A stretch of DNA of 64,000 nucleotides from Temnothorax longispinosus (Eukaryota > Arthropoda > Insecta > Hymenoptera > Formicidae). A program made the translations under genes and the position numbers. Within the stretch, counting starts at the first letter, position 1; the number at the start of each line of letters is the position of its first letter. Location of the stretch: the NCBI RefSeq assembly GCF_030848805.1, contig NC_092359.1, forward strand, positions 13,635,091-13,699,090, given 5' to 3'. Shown one piece after another: positions 51,001 through 63,760 of the stretch. The notes under the pieces were generated by a model. The model had not been told where the DNA came from. It saw only the letters and a program-made list of their open reading frames with translations, and did not search any database.

Positions 51001-51825
51001 TATGAAGAAATTCGTCGAAAGTGTCGCGGCAATGAGGCAGACATTTTTCGAAGCGCGAATTATGGCTCTTTATTTCCTGCTTATCGACGGAATCATGACG
51101 ATAAAATTTTACACCTGGTGCAAGAATACGAGAGAAAAGACTAGGCGAGAGACCGCGACATCGTTTACATTCAAAGTTACGTTGTATCGGTTGCAACGAA
51201 ATTAGAGTCCCTCTAATCTGCAGAGTGGCCATACGGTAGCAACTTTTGATTGGTTTGCCATTTCTTGACAAAAGCAAGAGAAACAGAAAGAGATATAAGA
51301 GAGAAAGAGAAAGCGATGTGAATGTATATCCTTCTCTCTCGCAAAATTTTGCCAGAACTGTCAAGTTGGCTATCTGATTAGAGAGACTTAAGCGAAATAG
51401 TCTACCGGACGAGAAGAAACAGACGAACGTAGATGGAAAAAGAGAGCAGGGTAAAAGAACTCTGAAGATAATCGCGGTAAATCAGACGAGAAACAATGGC
51501 TGGTCCGTGTAACTGCGATTATTCGTGTCATAAAATAAGATTTAAATTATGAAATCTAGATTAAAATAGAAAATGTACAAAAAAATATTTGTATTTTTCG
51601 ATAAATATGCTATAAATTATTTATACGTTTTTATGAAACAAAAAGATAAGGATAAGTAAAATTAATTACGAGGAAAACATTTCGTGATCGAAGCTGTTCA
51701 ATTTGCGTTTAGAGGCGCACCCGCAAATTGAATTTGGACGTTCGGCTGAGAGGATGCGGGCATTTGCTGCAGGTGTCGCAAAGTGAATCGGAACAAACAA
51801 GCATTCGAAAGCGAATGCTGAGATA
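48013..51825. other. Gene-free stretch
   Basis: GC-rich at about 48760-49270 and 49780-50190. A perfect 16-bp palindrome, ATATCGCGCGCGATAT, lies at 48628-48643; a (GA)n run lies at about 48979-48997; a C-run lies at about 49588. No exon or transposon is recognised. Confidence 0.5.
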
Positions 51826-51950
51826 GCTAGGGGACTCCATTTTCCGGAGTCACAGTTTCGCCATATATAGATTCTTATCCCCTCGCCCTTCAACGTCAGA
51901 AAATAGAATCGTTGCTCGGTAAATCGGAAACAGTTTTGTCGCCAGAGTCT
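51826..51950 (+). repeat. Diverged local duplication, copy 1
   Basis: CTCCATTTTCCGGAGT, ATATAGATTCTTATCCCC and GAAAATAGAATCGTTGCTCG appear here in the same order and spacing as in 52205-52330. Identity outside these words is patchy. Confidence 0.5.
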
Positions 51951-52204
51951 GGGGCTTCGTGACATTGCATCTTCTTTCGAGATACGACGAATACGACGAG
52001 GATGGCGTTACAGAAATGTTGATCTATATTTATAAAAGTTCGCAAAAAATGCCAGTGTTTGCGCTGGCAGAATTGTATAATGTATATATACTAGACTCCT
52101 AATAATTTCATCCCCTGCGATATTGATACCGCAATCTTTTTCGCAAATCTTATACGATCGTGCCAATCGTCGGGTGATGAGTATTACAGGGCACCCCCCC
52201 AGGT

Positions 52205-52330
52205 ATAAGGGGGATAACCTATCCCATTTTCGTAGTTGGATTTGCCATAAAGATTTTTATCCCTTGTGCGATGTCGAGCGGAAGAAAATAGAATCGTCGC
52301 CGCTTTCGAATCGGCCGAATTGTCGACACT
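52205..52330 (+). repeat. Diverged local duplication, copy 2
   Basis: TATCCCATTTTCGTAGT, AAAGATTTTTATCCC and GAAAATAGAATCGTCGCCGC match the ordered words of the copy about 370 bp upstream. The shared order supports an old tandem duplication or a two-unit repeat of unknown role. Confidence 0.5.
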
Positions 52331-52334
52331 TTCA

Positions 52335-53408
52335 ATTCTCGTGACACACACGAGAGCGAATCGGAAAGGGGGCGGAAAGGAGGACGACATCAGAAAAGGG
52401 GAGGTCTGCATCGGTGAGAAAAGGGTCCGAAGGTGATACGGCGTGGGATGTCCGCTTGGGGAGACATTCAATCGTTTGGTGGCAAACGCCTTCAAGATGG
52501 CGGGTTTGGTCCGATCGACTCTAATCGCGGCGGAGCGCGGATACGTGATAGCGGACGAGTTGCTCCGGCCACGATTTATGGATTCCTTGGGACGTCCTCC
52601 CGTGAAATTGTCTTGTTTATCGGAATCCGGTCTTAGAGTACCTGGAGGACCTTGCCAGGAATCGATCTTCCGGAAGGTCTCCGCCACGTTTTTCCGGGAA
52701 AATTCCAGAAGATTGCGTCTTAAAAATATCTAGAGCACATCGTAATAAAAAAGCAATAGGTAATTTAAAAAATTATTCTATTGCGAAGAACAAATTCACA
52801 CAAAATACACCAAAAATGAAAAATTTTCGGGTTAAGACAATTGTAAATTGTCAAACGATTCCCGCTATTTTCCCATCAAACCATCACATTTAAATCCCCC
52901 TTTGCCCCCTTTACAATCATAAATAGACTATGATCTCATCCGAATTCGATCTCGATCCCTCGAAACAGCTATCATCCCCCGGAGAGTATTTTCCCAATTC
53001 GCTGGTTGAACATAGAGTCGTCAGCGTGACTGCAGAGAAAGGGGATGATGAAGGAACGAAGGGGGGGACGAGCGGCAAACATTATAATAAATCAGCGGAG
53101 CTGTGACGTGAATGTAAAATTGCCGGAACCGATCTGGTCGTGTATAACACGAGGGGGTTGGAAGGGAACGAGCTGGCGAACTGCAAGAAGGGTGGCAAGC
53201 GGGGGCGGGGGTGGTCGATGGACCATTGTGAAAGTTATTTGTCATGCTGTCTACCAGATCTACGGAAGGGGGAAGAGAACTGACGATCCGCGAGGGGTAG
53301 CCGTTCCTATTGGCCGATTATCGATGGTTATTGCCTATACTAAGCGCCATATGTAAAGAACAGGATTCCTCGAAAGAATAACGGACCACCCCTTTTGCTG
53401 CCTGCCCC

Positions 53409-53477
<69 letters not shown>

Positions 53478-56400
53478 TTTCAGGTTCTTTGATCTCGGAT
53501 ATCTATATCCGATACTCATCGCTCATACATAAATCTAAAAGGTAACATTTACGAAGAAATCGTTCCGGAAAATCGGAAATTACTAAATTACCGCAGAATT
53601 TAATTTAAATAATTTTTCACACTTACGCGAGTGTAAAATTTTATTTAAACACATAAACGTAGAAAACTGTTTTTTTTTTTTATTATTCCTCTACCAGAGC
53701 AAACTTTTTCAACGTATTTTTTTTTTAAATTGATGTAAAATCTGGTTGGAAAAAAAATCGAGCAACCATGGCCGTTACTTCGTAATAATTGAGTTACAGG
53801 GGCGGACGGGGCGCTTTTGTGAGATCGGCCAATTTCGCCCCTGCGCCGATTTCGATTGCGTCGATACACTTTCGCGCGCACGTAGTCGGTGCCGACGATA
53901 TCCAATCCGCCTGTTTGGTTTAAGTTTCGGCGGTTCCCTTTTGTTTGTTATTTCGCGCGTTCCGAATTAAATGTACCACCCGGTTAGGTTCCGGCCCGCG
54001 CTCTTTTCATTCGTGATTTTTTTTTTCAGCTATATACGCACTCGGATTCTCGTTAACGAGCGCTGCGGAGCAGAAAAAAGTGGAAATGCACGTTTCTCGA
54101 AACTTTGTTGACAACTTTCTCATCTTTCTAATAATTTATTACTTTAAAATAAACGTTGTCAGAACAAAAATATGATGAGCAGATATAATTTATAGACAAA
54201 AATAATAAAATAAGACTGCTATAATAAAAAATTATGACAAATTAACGTATAGAAATAAAAGTAACGGTTAGAGAATAATTTTCAATTATGTGTACACTTG
54301 AATACGTATAATACTTGTATTGTATTTTCGGGCATATAAATTTTTGCAGGAGAGAATTAATTAATGTCTGTTCACGCGGGGGTTATCACGGTTCATTCAA
54401 AAGGTGACGAAATTAGCGGTGCGTTCGCGTGCGTACGACCAATAATTCATCGAGTCGCATAAACATCCTTATGGTATCCTTCAAGCAAGGAAATTACAAG
54501 GCGGATTGCGCAGTTCGGACACCGGCTCGACTAATTGGCACGCGGGACATCGGATTCGCGCCGCTCACGAATTTACATGAAATCCCGATAAGCGCCACGA
54601 ATTCTCGGGCTGATTTAATTAGCCAGGCACGGGCCACCGAGAAGAAATACCCATGCAGATGGTGCGAAAACGCTCGTCGTTGAATGGGACGACAAGCCGA
54701 CTCGTTCATCGGCGCGCAAATTGACGACGGTTCGTAATCAAGTGGAAGAACATTTTTGTCTACCTGCTTTTTCATATCCTCTCCTTTCATTCTATATGCC
54801 TCCCGTAAAATCTATAAAGTCACCTCTGAAAGTATATACAACCAGTGTCTTTATTGATATTTTCTTTAATTAATAACCATTATTATTTTTCTGGTTCTCT
54901 TTGTATCTAAAATCTACAGGATAAGTCGTATCCCGTCGTTTAATATTATTAATATATTAATTTTTTTATACGACTATCTCTGCTAGTTTTTATTTTACTA
55001 TAATTAAATCTGTAATTATTTAATCTCTAATTAATCTCTATTACAAGCGTCCCGGAAAACAATGTTTTTAATATTTTTTATTATTAAGCTACATGTTTGA
55101 CGTATTTAACTTAATAAACAATTTCATGTATCATATATATTGAACCAAGTTACGTATTGATCGAGTTCTTTTTTAATGACTGGGTCGCTTATTTTTACAG
55201 ATGCGATGTACCATTATAGAGAAAATAATTCTACTCTTTGCATTATTGCGTAGGCTTTGTTACGGAGAGGGTTGACACTTTGACGGAAGAGAGTGCGCGA
55301 TCGCGAATTTGCGCGGTGACTCGAATAGCACAAAAGGTGCGCAACGTGCGGCACCCTCGGGGAGCCTGTGGGAATGCGGCTTGAAGACTTCATTATTTTT
55401 GAGGGGAGAAGTGCCCTTTCTTGTTAGAGAATTCCTCGCCCAGGGCGACGAGAGCCCGTCTTGTTAAAATTCTCCGAACAGCATATAAGCTGGACCGAGA
55501 GCCCTCCTCCTGCCCTTCCTGCTCTTTCACTCTTTCCTTCATCTCCGTCTTGGCCTCTTCTCTGCCTTCTTCTGTACTCTTCATCATATTGTATTTACAA
55601 TCTTGCAGATTACTCAGGAAGAGATTGAGAAATCGGCGTCATAATTCGTTGTATGATGCGCGCGATAAGTTTGTCTTAATATTAATACAAAGATTTCATG
55701 GAGAAAGAGATATATATGTGCAAAATGAGCTAAACGTCCTAAACGACAAGTATGATTTCAATCCTTTTCAGAAAAGTATAAAAATTTTATATGTGTAACG
55801 TCTAATTCTAGTAATATTAGTTGCATATCAAAAGTTTACTACATCAAAAAGAGATGAAAGCTCCGATAGTAAGGTGATAGTCGAACGAGGTGACAATCGA
55901 GCGGAATTTCTCTGCGACGGGAAGCTTATCCGGCTATCTTCCGCGCGATAAACTCCTTGGCGCGGAAGATTTTCGGCGCCCTTTCCCGAAGGATCCCAAT
56001 TTTACGTGATCGCCTTGCCGCACTATAATCGTATCGTATGATTCCTACCATTCCCCACCCTCGGAGGATATCAGTGAAGGGTCGCCGTAACCACCCCGGT
56101 GCAAGCTCGCTGCGATTGGCCAGCCGTTTAGGGGATGAATCGACGCGCGATACCGCCGCCGGTTGGCCGGATTTAATTAATCGATCGCACGCATTACCGG
56201 CCGACAAATGGTGGGCAGGCGGTTAAAGCGTTCGCAGTTAATATCGGCGATCATACGTCATGAAGAATAAACAAGTTCCGCTCGCTCGCAGCCGGCTAGC
56301 CGTAATTGCGAATTACATTATGCGGATTGCGAGGTGCGCGTCGTAATGCGATGCGTAAAATTACTAAGCCCGAAAAAGCGACGAATCGAATCGCGAAGCT

Positions 56401-58420
56401 TGTCACTTTATCGCCGATAAAGAATAAGCGTCGAGCGATTTGCATGAGATTTTAATATCGTTATCATTCAGATAAATGAATTAAGGGCCGTAATTTTTAA
56501 ATCTGTTATTGCTCGGTCTAAAATGCGCGTGATGGCTTAGAATATGATGAAATCGGTAAAGCTATGTAACGACAGACATTATCTTTTAGTTATTTAAAAT
56601 AATATATTATATTAGTCGGTTAAATATAGTCAGCAAACATTTTTTAATATTCTACGATAGAAATATTATACAGGAAAGTCTTTATGCCGAATCCACCCTG
56701 CCAATTCACGAGACATCAGCGCGATTAGTCGTGCATATAAAAACCTTTTCCTCATGCTTTTTCTTATTCTTTTTTTCATATAGATATTCGAAGTGTCGCC
56801 ATGACAGGAAGCCGAGTCGCGCTTCCAGCCGGCGGCGGTGGGAAGGGCGGCAGGGCGAAGCGGGGTGGTCGAGAGGAGGAATGTACGACGGTTTCATAAG
56901 TTATCGATTGAAAGGGACGGGTGGTGGGAAGCACCCTGTGGTCGCCATGGCGACCGAACCTGCGCCCTGCGAGTTGGACGTTTACCTTAATGCCCGGGAA
57001 TTACGGGACGTGATTTTCACCCCGCTTTTCTGCCGCCCCCCTCGCGGTCCCTCACCCCGTCGCCTACCACCCCCCTCCTCGAGAGCGCTTTAGGCGATAA
57101 TGTAATTTTATCTTTCTCCCCGCGGTATCCTCCCTTCTCGCCCGCGCCACCCCCTCCGTGTCGTGGAATGGCGGCGTGGAACGTCTTCTTCGACAAACAA
57201 CGTTAGTTCATTGGCCGTCCGGCGAATTAATTGGATTCCGGGCGAATTAATTGCGGCAGAAGCCACGGCGGAAAACGGAAATTAGATCCGGCAAAATAGA
57301 AGAACCGCCGCCATTAAGCGGCGGACAAAGTGTGGCTGGAAGAGGCTACCTTTTTTTGCGACACTTGCGACGGAGAAAAGCCGTCTCTCCACCGATAGTG
57401 AGGGAATGAGGGAATTAATTGAATTTTAAATAATTAATTATCCCAACTGCCGCGCGGTATCATTGACGCAGCCTGCTTGAGAGCGAAATAATTCGACGTG
57501 ATTGAAGGGGTATTATGGAATGATGGAAGCATTTTAGGAATTGGAAGGAAATATTATTACAGGCTTAAATGGAAGCAAAAAAATTCGATAAAGGTATTTT
57601 GGTGATTTTGCAATCATAAATTTTAGAACTATGATATTCTACGACATTTTCTACGCATTTATCTCGATCTCGAAGTTATGTCATATATTACCGCGTGAGG
57701 ATTCCATTCGTGTGGATTACGCTTTTTCAGATCGTTACCGCAGGCCACGTTTCATCCCTAACTACGTCGGCGGAGTTCGAGCCACCCCCTTGGGGGCTGT
57801 GCCAATGTAACCCCGCATTAGCTAACTGCGCCCTGATTCGTTGTCGGATCGATTCGAAAAACGGGGAAACCCGGCGCGAATTACAGCACCTCGGCGCTTT
57901 AACTACATCAAACCGAGTAATTAAACGTCAAAAAAGTATCTTATTTTTCATACAGCATTATAATAAAAATAAAATTTATAATACATTATTGAATTTCCAT
58001 TGGTAATTAATTATTCCTATCACTATTAATATCCCTGACCATAAAAAGTAAATAAAAGTACACATATATTTTTATATTTGATTTGTTTCTTCGAGATAAT
58101 TTAAAAGAAATTGTTTGGTGTTTAATGATAAAACAGTCACGTTCGCGGTAAGATCACCTAATGGAAAATACATCATTGTACGAGTCTTGATGCACGTCAT
58201 TAATTAAGATCCACCGTCTTCAGCACACCGACACGAGCCTTAAACAATCTTATCGCGTCAACGATCGATCCCTTATGAAGCATGTTACCCCTCTTACCCT
58301 TTCCGAAAGCACGCTAAAGCTCAGGAAGGAGCCTGACACGGTTACCATGGAGTTATGTAAATCACCGGATTACTCGTCCCTGCAAATTGGAAATCGTAGG
58401 GGGGAGGGGAACCAAACCCG

Positions 58421-58421
<1 letters not shown>
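52335..58421. other. Gene-free stretch with GC-rich blocks
   Basis: GC-rich at about 52340-52720, 53040-53400, 53760-54000, 54360-54720, 55250-55560, 55880-56420 and 56800-57350; AT-rich at about 54110-54350 and 54840-55140. A long CT tract is listed separately. Frames of up to 167 codons (minus strand, 52184-52687, GTG start) have no recognisable domain. Confidence 0.45.
53412..53474 (+). repeat. Long pure (CT)n microsatellite
   Basis: About 31 uninterrupted CT units, the longest pure dinucleotide tract in the window. Confidence 0.95.
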
Positions 58422-58476
<55 letters not shown>

Positions 58477-58477
58477 C
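58422..58477 (+). repeat. (CT)n microsatellite, facing (GA)n
   Basis: A CT run of about 56 bp with one TTTC interruption. A (GA)n run follows 276 bp downstream, so the two could pair as an inverted repeat. Confidence 0.95.
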
Positions 58478-58751
58478 CCTCCCGACTATCACTTCTCGGA
58501 TGTATGAGACTAGCAAAATGGGGTGGCTCGTGCGGGAGATGTGTGTGTAAGGTGCCATCATCCCCGTGGAGTTACGAGCGCACTAACCCGCATACCACCT
58601 CCATCGAATCATCCCCTGGGCCACGTTACACGCATTAGCTAAACGGCGGCTCTGATTGGCCCGCCTCCACGCTCGGACGTTGATGATTCCCGGAACCTAC
58701 TACGAGGAGAAGATCAAAGTGGGATGTGTGTGCCCGTCAATCGCGTTGACC

Positions 58752-58752
<1 letters not shown>

Positions 58753-58795
<43 letters not shown>
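58753..58795 (+). repeat. (GA)n microsatellite
   Basis: A pure GA run of about 43 bp, the partner of the CT tract at 58422-58477. Confidence 0.95.
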
Positions 58796-58798
<3 letters not shown>

Positions 58799-58894
58799 CT
58801 TTATGTAAGAGCAAAAACGTGTTAACGTTCTGCAATTTTCTTTACTAAATCTTCTTTTATAACTTTCTTTTATGGTCTTAAAATATTGTAGTTT

Positions 58895-59075
58895 GAATTA
58901 TTATGTAGCTCCATGCGATTAACTCGTAGACGACAGATCCTGGGTTCGATCCCGACTCTCGTCTCATATATACCTCGATTTTTTATTCTCACCTCGTCCA
59001 CATTTATGAGAGGTTGAGGGCGTAATGGCGTAAGGTTGGTAACCTTGCAAAAAATAAAAACCTCGTAAAAAACTA
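58895..59075 (+). repeat. tRNA-derived SINE-like sequence, plus strand
   Basis: TGGGTTCGATCCCGAC near 58951 carries a B-box word (GGTTCGATCCC). TGTAGCTCCATGCG about 45 bp upstream resembles a degraded A box. Stems are too weak for a working tRNA. The sequence continues through GAGAGGTTGAGGGCGTAATG into A-rich DNA (AAAAAATAAAAACC), as expected for a retroposed tRNA-like element. Limits are approximate. Confidence 0.5.
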
Positions 59076-59397
59076 AATTTACTAGAGAGCCTAGAAAGTC
59101 TAGAAAATCTAAGCATTGGACAGTGATAAAAATAATAGCGTTTTTATATTTCAGTAAATGATTGTTAATTAATGTAAAATTTTTTTCTCATTAATATTTC
59201 TCCATTGCAACTGAGCAAGAATGAAAGCAAAAAGGCGGGTAACTACAAAATGTTTTTTCGTTAAATAAAAATCATCTATAGGTATTGTATTATAATTGAC
59301 ATGATAATATCTTTAAATATAAAATTACGAGAAATGGGAGCAATGGACAGCAAGTCGCAGCAATGAGAATATTATTCGGCATCAAACCGCTTTATTA

Positions 59398-59611
59398 GCA
59401 CTGAGATATAAGTGTCCTGGAATGCGCCATGCTACGCCCGTGGACAGAAAATGATCCAGAGATAGATAGATGAGTCGGAATCTCTGCCTTTCTCTGTTAT
59501 ACAAAACGCATGCGCATATTATTGAAAGTCACCTACAGTTGTCTTTGTCATACAAGTTGTATAATAAAGACAGCAAGTCACACTCCAATAAATATATTTA
59601 TATCTCAGTGT
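59398..59611. mobile_element. Small element with short inverted ends
   Basis: AGCACTGAGATATAAGTG at the left is mirrored by ATTTATATCTCAGTGTT at the right. The shared part is about 14 bp. CAGCAAGTC words near 59347 and 59570 hint at further internal or flanking repetition. A MITE is plausible but the short ends make it uncertain. Confidence 0.45.
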
Positions 59612-61830
59612 TCATTAGGCCGTGACGATGACTACTGCTGCATGGTCTAAAATGTAAAAGTAAAATAAAGGGCTGGTACTACACACACACATCTCCCGAA
59701 GGAAATTATGTTTGGACCCATTGTTCATATAAGATATGAGACAGAATAATCTACGATTTTGAAAGAGCATAGGAAGTGTGCTTCCTTGAAGTGAGGAAGT
59801 TCTCTTTAGTTGAGAGAAGTACAAGGTGCTATTGCTTTTAAACGGAGATATCTGATATATGGGATCCAGAACAATGAATACCAGACGTGCTTCTACGGTT
59901 ATTAGTGGAAAGTGGAAAAATTCTTCCAGAAGAATGCAGGAGATAGTTTTCCAATTGGAGATGGTGATGATTATAAGATGTGACAAAACTTCGCAGACCT
60001 TAAGTTACGCGTGTCCAGCTTCTTGTTAAGACGGTAAGTAAGGAAGGGATAACAGGCATTTTTACAGTTTACACGAAAATCGGCCCGAAGGTTGCATTTG
60101 ACGCTGACCACTGATTTAAATGATGATTAACGTTTTGCTTTTAAAAGTTTTAATAAATATGCGATCAGAATATTAGAATATCATAATATTTATCGCATCC
60201 TTTAAAGAATACTTACCAAAATATGTTTAGCAATAAAAGGGAATTGAGAATACGTAATACCGTGAATTCATTATTATTTATTCGATTATATAAATTTTTT
60301 TATTTTTGGTCAACATTCTAAACTCGTTTACACCTCTAATCTCAGCTCGAATCCTATAATCTCGGCAAGCATTGAATAAGTCGATATAGCATAAAAATAT
60401 CAAAGGCGCCAAAAGATGTGGTGGTGGGAAATTTTTTAATCCTCAACTAGTATTGCTCTTTTTTAGATCAAGTTATGGAAAGTCGCGATACATAAAATGT
60501 AACGGGAAAATTGAGTAATAATAATAAGATTTAATTTTAGCTTTGGGCGATATAGAAGAACGATTCTTCTGCTGATAACTTCTTGGAGTGTCAAAAAGTT
60601 TAAAGCCATATAATATATAAAAAACCTTTTATTCAAAATTCTAAACTAATTAGCAACTATTTAGTATGCAAACTATTTAGCATGTACAAAATAGATTATT
60701 AATGTTCACATGCTTCAATCTTTTATATCGCACCCCGAAAAGAATACTGTTATAACTCAAAAATTCATAATTTTGGGGGGAGAGAAGAAACAAATTTAAT
60801 TCAATTTTTTTTAATTGTGAGCTAACTAACACAATCATAATTACGATATTTTGTTATAATGAAACTTATATCTACTGTTTGTTCGAAGAGGTCTTGTCTC
60901 TGTAATTCACTTGTCAATTCACTTATGACACTATTCTCCAGGAAACCGCAACATAATCGGTTTAAAAGAATAACGACACTTCTGCCCTATGCAGCGGTTT
61001 TCGCATAAACTTGTGACATCATTATAGCACATAGGTAACATTTTAGACATACTTAATGGGCTTAACATAAAATCAAAATTTTTTTAGTTGTGGCAGTACT
61101 TCTCCGGGTGCGCTATAATAGAAATATAACTTAGAATAAAATTGAAAAGAAATAATTTTACATGTTAATTTTCATATAGTTTTTTTTTTTATTAATCGGA
61201 CGATGAGAAAAATCTTTGCATATTTAAGCGAATGCTTATCTAAACAAAATTTTAATTTTAATTTTGAAATAGATATGAGTTAGTTTTCTCGGTAGGAGGA
61301 GAAGGGCGGAGTCCCTCAATTGTCAATATAAAGAGAAATATAATAAAAAAATTTTATAATATCATTAATTAATAAACAATTTTTATTTGCAAATCTATAT
61401 ACGTTTAACTATGTCAAATATGTGAAATATGTAAAAAAATAACAAGAAAATATTTAATTACTATCATATGACTTTATTTGAACATTTTATGCCTTCATCG
61501 AAGAATACGTATAAATAGAACGTAGGCGTAGGTGGTTTTCGGAAGTTTATCCGAATTTTATCTATGCTGCGTTGCAATGCGACAATTTACTCGACAATTT
61601 ATCGACAGTCGCAAACGTATCGATATCATAGACGTATATCTAATACATAGGACATAGATCGTGCGGTCTACGTCTCCCGTAGTCAGAACGCATCAGAAAA
61701 TAGAAAGTAGAAGGAAATAGCTGCTGTACGATAACCAACTGTTTTTTTTTCTGACGTGCAGAATGGTGATACAAAGCATGCTATCTCTGTCTAATATTTG
61801 ACGACCTCTCGACCGAATGCGCAGTTTATA
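59612..61830. other. Gene-free stretch
   Basis: Mostly AT-rich. A 124-codon minus-strand frame (59615-59986) begins with TTG and has no domain I recognise. On the plus strand a strong splice-donor-like word, ACGGTAAGTAAGG, lies at 60031-60043. No exon is called. No repeat is recognised. Confidence 0.45.
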
Positions 61831-62170
61831 CATCTATATAATTATGTAGACAAATGTCCTGACTGATTGACTGACTCATCAACGCCCAGCCCAAACCTTT
61901 AAACCTAAAAACATGAAATTCGGGAAGTATGTTCCTTCCATGAGCGCACCTTTCGTAAGCACCGACTAAGAATGGATTTTTACAAATTCGACTCCTAAAG
62001 ATGAAATTTCATTCTCGAGTTTCTAGAACTTCTCTATTTTGTAGCCAATCAGTAGGATCTGCTGCTGCTTTTCACTGCCCATGAAATTTCACCTTAATGT
62101 GGTGAAAAGGGGTAAAATGTGTTTTCATGAATTCCTCAACGGGCAACGCCGTACAGCTTAAGCTAGTATA
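61831..62170 (+). mobile_element. Dispersed repeat of the GTCCTGACTGATTGACTGAC type
   Basis: It opens TATATAATTATGTAGACAAA then TGTCCTGACTGATTGACTGA and CTCATCAACGCCCAGCC. It passes through AAACATGAAATTCGGGAAG and ends CGGGCAACGCCGTACAGC then TTAAGCTAGTATA. This order is one I know from many invertebrate genomes as a non-coding mobile repeat. Its class is not settled here. Confidence 0.6.
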
Positions 62171-62172
62171 CT

Positions 62173-62298
62173 ATAAGCCTATTCGTTTTAGCTGAACTTC
62201 TTGCACAGTTCATCTATTCTCCTTTTCTCTCCAACGTGAAAAGAAAAAGAGGAAAGATGAACCGTACAAAAAGTCAGCTAAAACGAACAGGTCTTATA
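62173..62298. mobile_element. Palindromic MITE, copy 2 of 2
   Basis: CCTATTCGTTTTAGCTGAAC with TTCTTGCACAGTTCATC on the left is inverted as GATGAACCGTACAAAAAGTC with AGCTAAAACGAACAGG on the right. It matches the element at 27957-28057, including the central CTCTCCAACGTGAAAA and AAAGAGGAAAGAT. This copy keeps the more complete right arm and abuts the end of the preceding repeat. Confidence 0.85.
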
Positions 62299-63245
62299 TG
62301 TCCATGATCGAACTTTAGTGCCACGTGCCATCTATTTTCTAACAATAAATCTCTACATTATACTCTCTAACCATTTGTCACCGTTTTCCTATAAAATAAC
62401 TACATGAGATCTCGACCATTTATCTTCATCACATCTATAATGCCTATCTATAGCATCTTTGTCATCTAATACCCATTTTGGTCTGAAATATCGAAATGAT
62501 TGTGACAAGCTTAGAAGTAATTTAAAAACGTATATCTTTTTTTATATACGTGACATAAATAACGCCTTTTTCACACATTTTAAACAGTATAAACAATACA
62601 ACCTTTATTGAAAAAAGCATCTCTCTTCCATTCTTTTGTTAGGGATAAAAGTACATTAGATATAAAAAGAACCTTTGTAAAAACGTTAAAGGTTTTTTTG
62701 AAAGGTCATTACCTTGAAAATGCTAAATGGCTTCCTGGCGTGCGAAGAATAAAAAGCAGCACGAGTCTATTCTGATCATTTGCCATTTAAAAAAATATGA
62801 GGCAAAAATAGATCACACTAACAGTAGACATAAAAGAGATACCTTAAAAGAGGTTGTTTTACCCTTGAACGTGAAATATCAAGTTGGTAAAAGACAAGAA
62901 GAAAGAGAGAAAGACGAAGATGAACGATCAGGTAGTCGATGAAAATAACCGAAAAAAAAAACTGATGCAAAAAAGTGAGAAAGACGATAGAAACTGAATG
63001 TTAGATAGCAAAAGATCGATAGAGCTAAAGATTAATATAATAATAATTGTGATGAATTGAAATGTTAATTAATCGAGTTTGAATTTCTCGATTAGAAATT
63101 AGAACATGTAATAAAGGAAGGAACATCGAAAGATTTAAAAAATCGACATTGATACACACTGACTGAGTTTTAATTTCAAAAACTCGATAAAATGCGCCAT
63201 GATCAGATTAAATTTCATGAGTAAGCGCGCTGCATTTAATTGATA
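62299..63245. other. Gene-free, AT-rich stretch
   Basis: Short frames only. A lysine-rich 71-codon ATG frame at 62727-62942 reflects A-rich sequence and resembles no known family. Confidence 0.5.
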
Positions 63246-63400
63246 CCAATTAAATAGAGAGAAGTGCATTTTCGGTTGGCTTAGATCTTTGTAACTTAAT
63301 AATATTTCTGTGAATTTATATACTTTTTTTCCATTTGCAAACTGCCCGCTGATTATTTGTCTGTCTTGAAACACAGTCTCGTGGAAATGAGTTATAAAAA
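63246..63400 (+). mobile_element. Partial family copy 2 of the 20298-20616 element
   Basis: CCAATTAAATAGAGAGAAGT, AGATCTTTGTAACTTAATAA and CTTGAAACACAGTCTCG match 20303-20450 in order and orientation. The right inverted end seen at 20595-20616 is missing, so this copy is truncated or represents the shared left half only. Confidence 0.7.
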
Positions 63401-63760
63401 TCAGGTAATTAGCCTAAGGAATGTATAGTGCTTTAAATTTCAAATACTAATTTCATAATAAACTAAAAGTAGACAAGAAGATAAATAGTAGGTTAATTAC
63501 AAGAATTAGCGATAATAGATCCGTGTTTCCGACATGTGGTCGATACTTAGGACGTGCCACATCCTACGGACTCAGATTTCGCTTCTTTTTTCACTGAAAT
63601 GCACAAACCCTCTTCATAACGAACAGTAACGCTGAAGTACGTCTCGTATTTCCATTCATTTTTCTGTTATCAAATTATCAAACTAAACATATTGTCCTTA
63701 TCACATAATACTGAATGTGATTAATAAGAAATATGGAAATAATTGGTGCCTTAGAAAATA

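Noticed and set aside
52184..52687. 167-codon minus-strand frame
   Set aside because: Begins at GTG, which is not a normal eukaryotic start, lacks any recognised domain, and runs over the diverged duplication.
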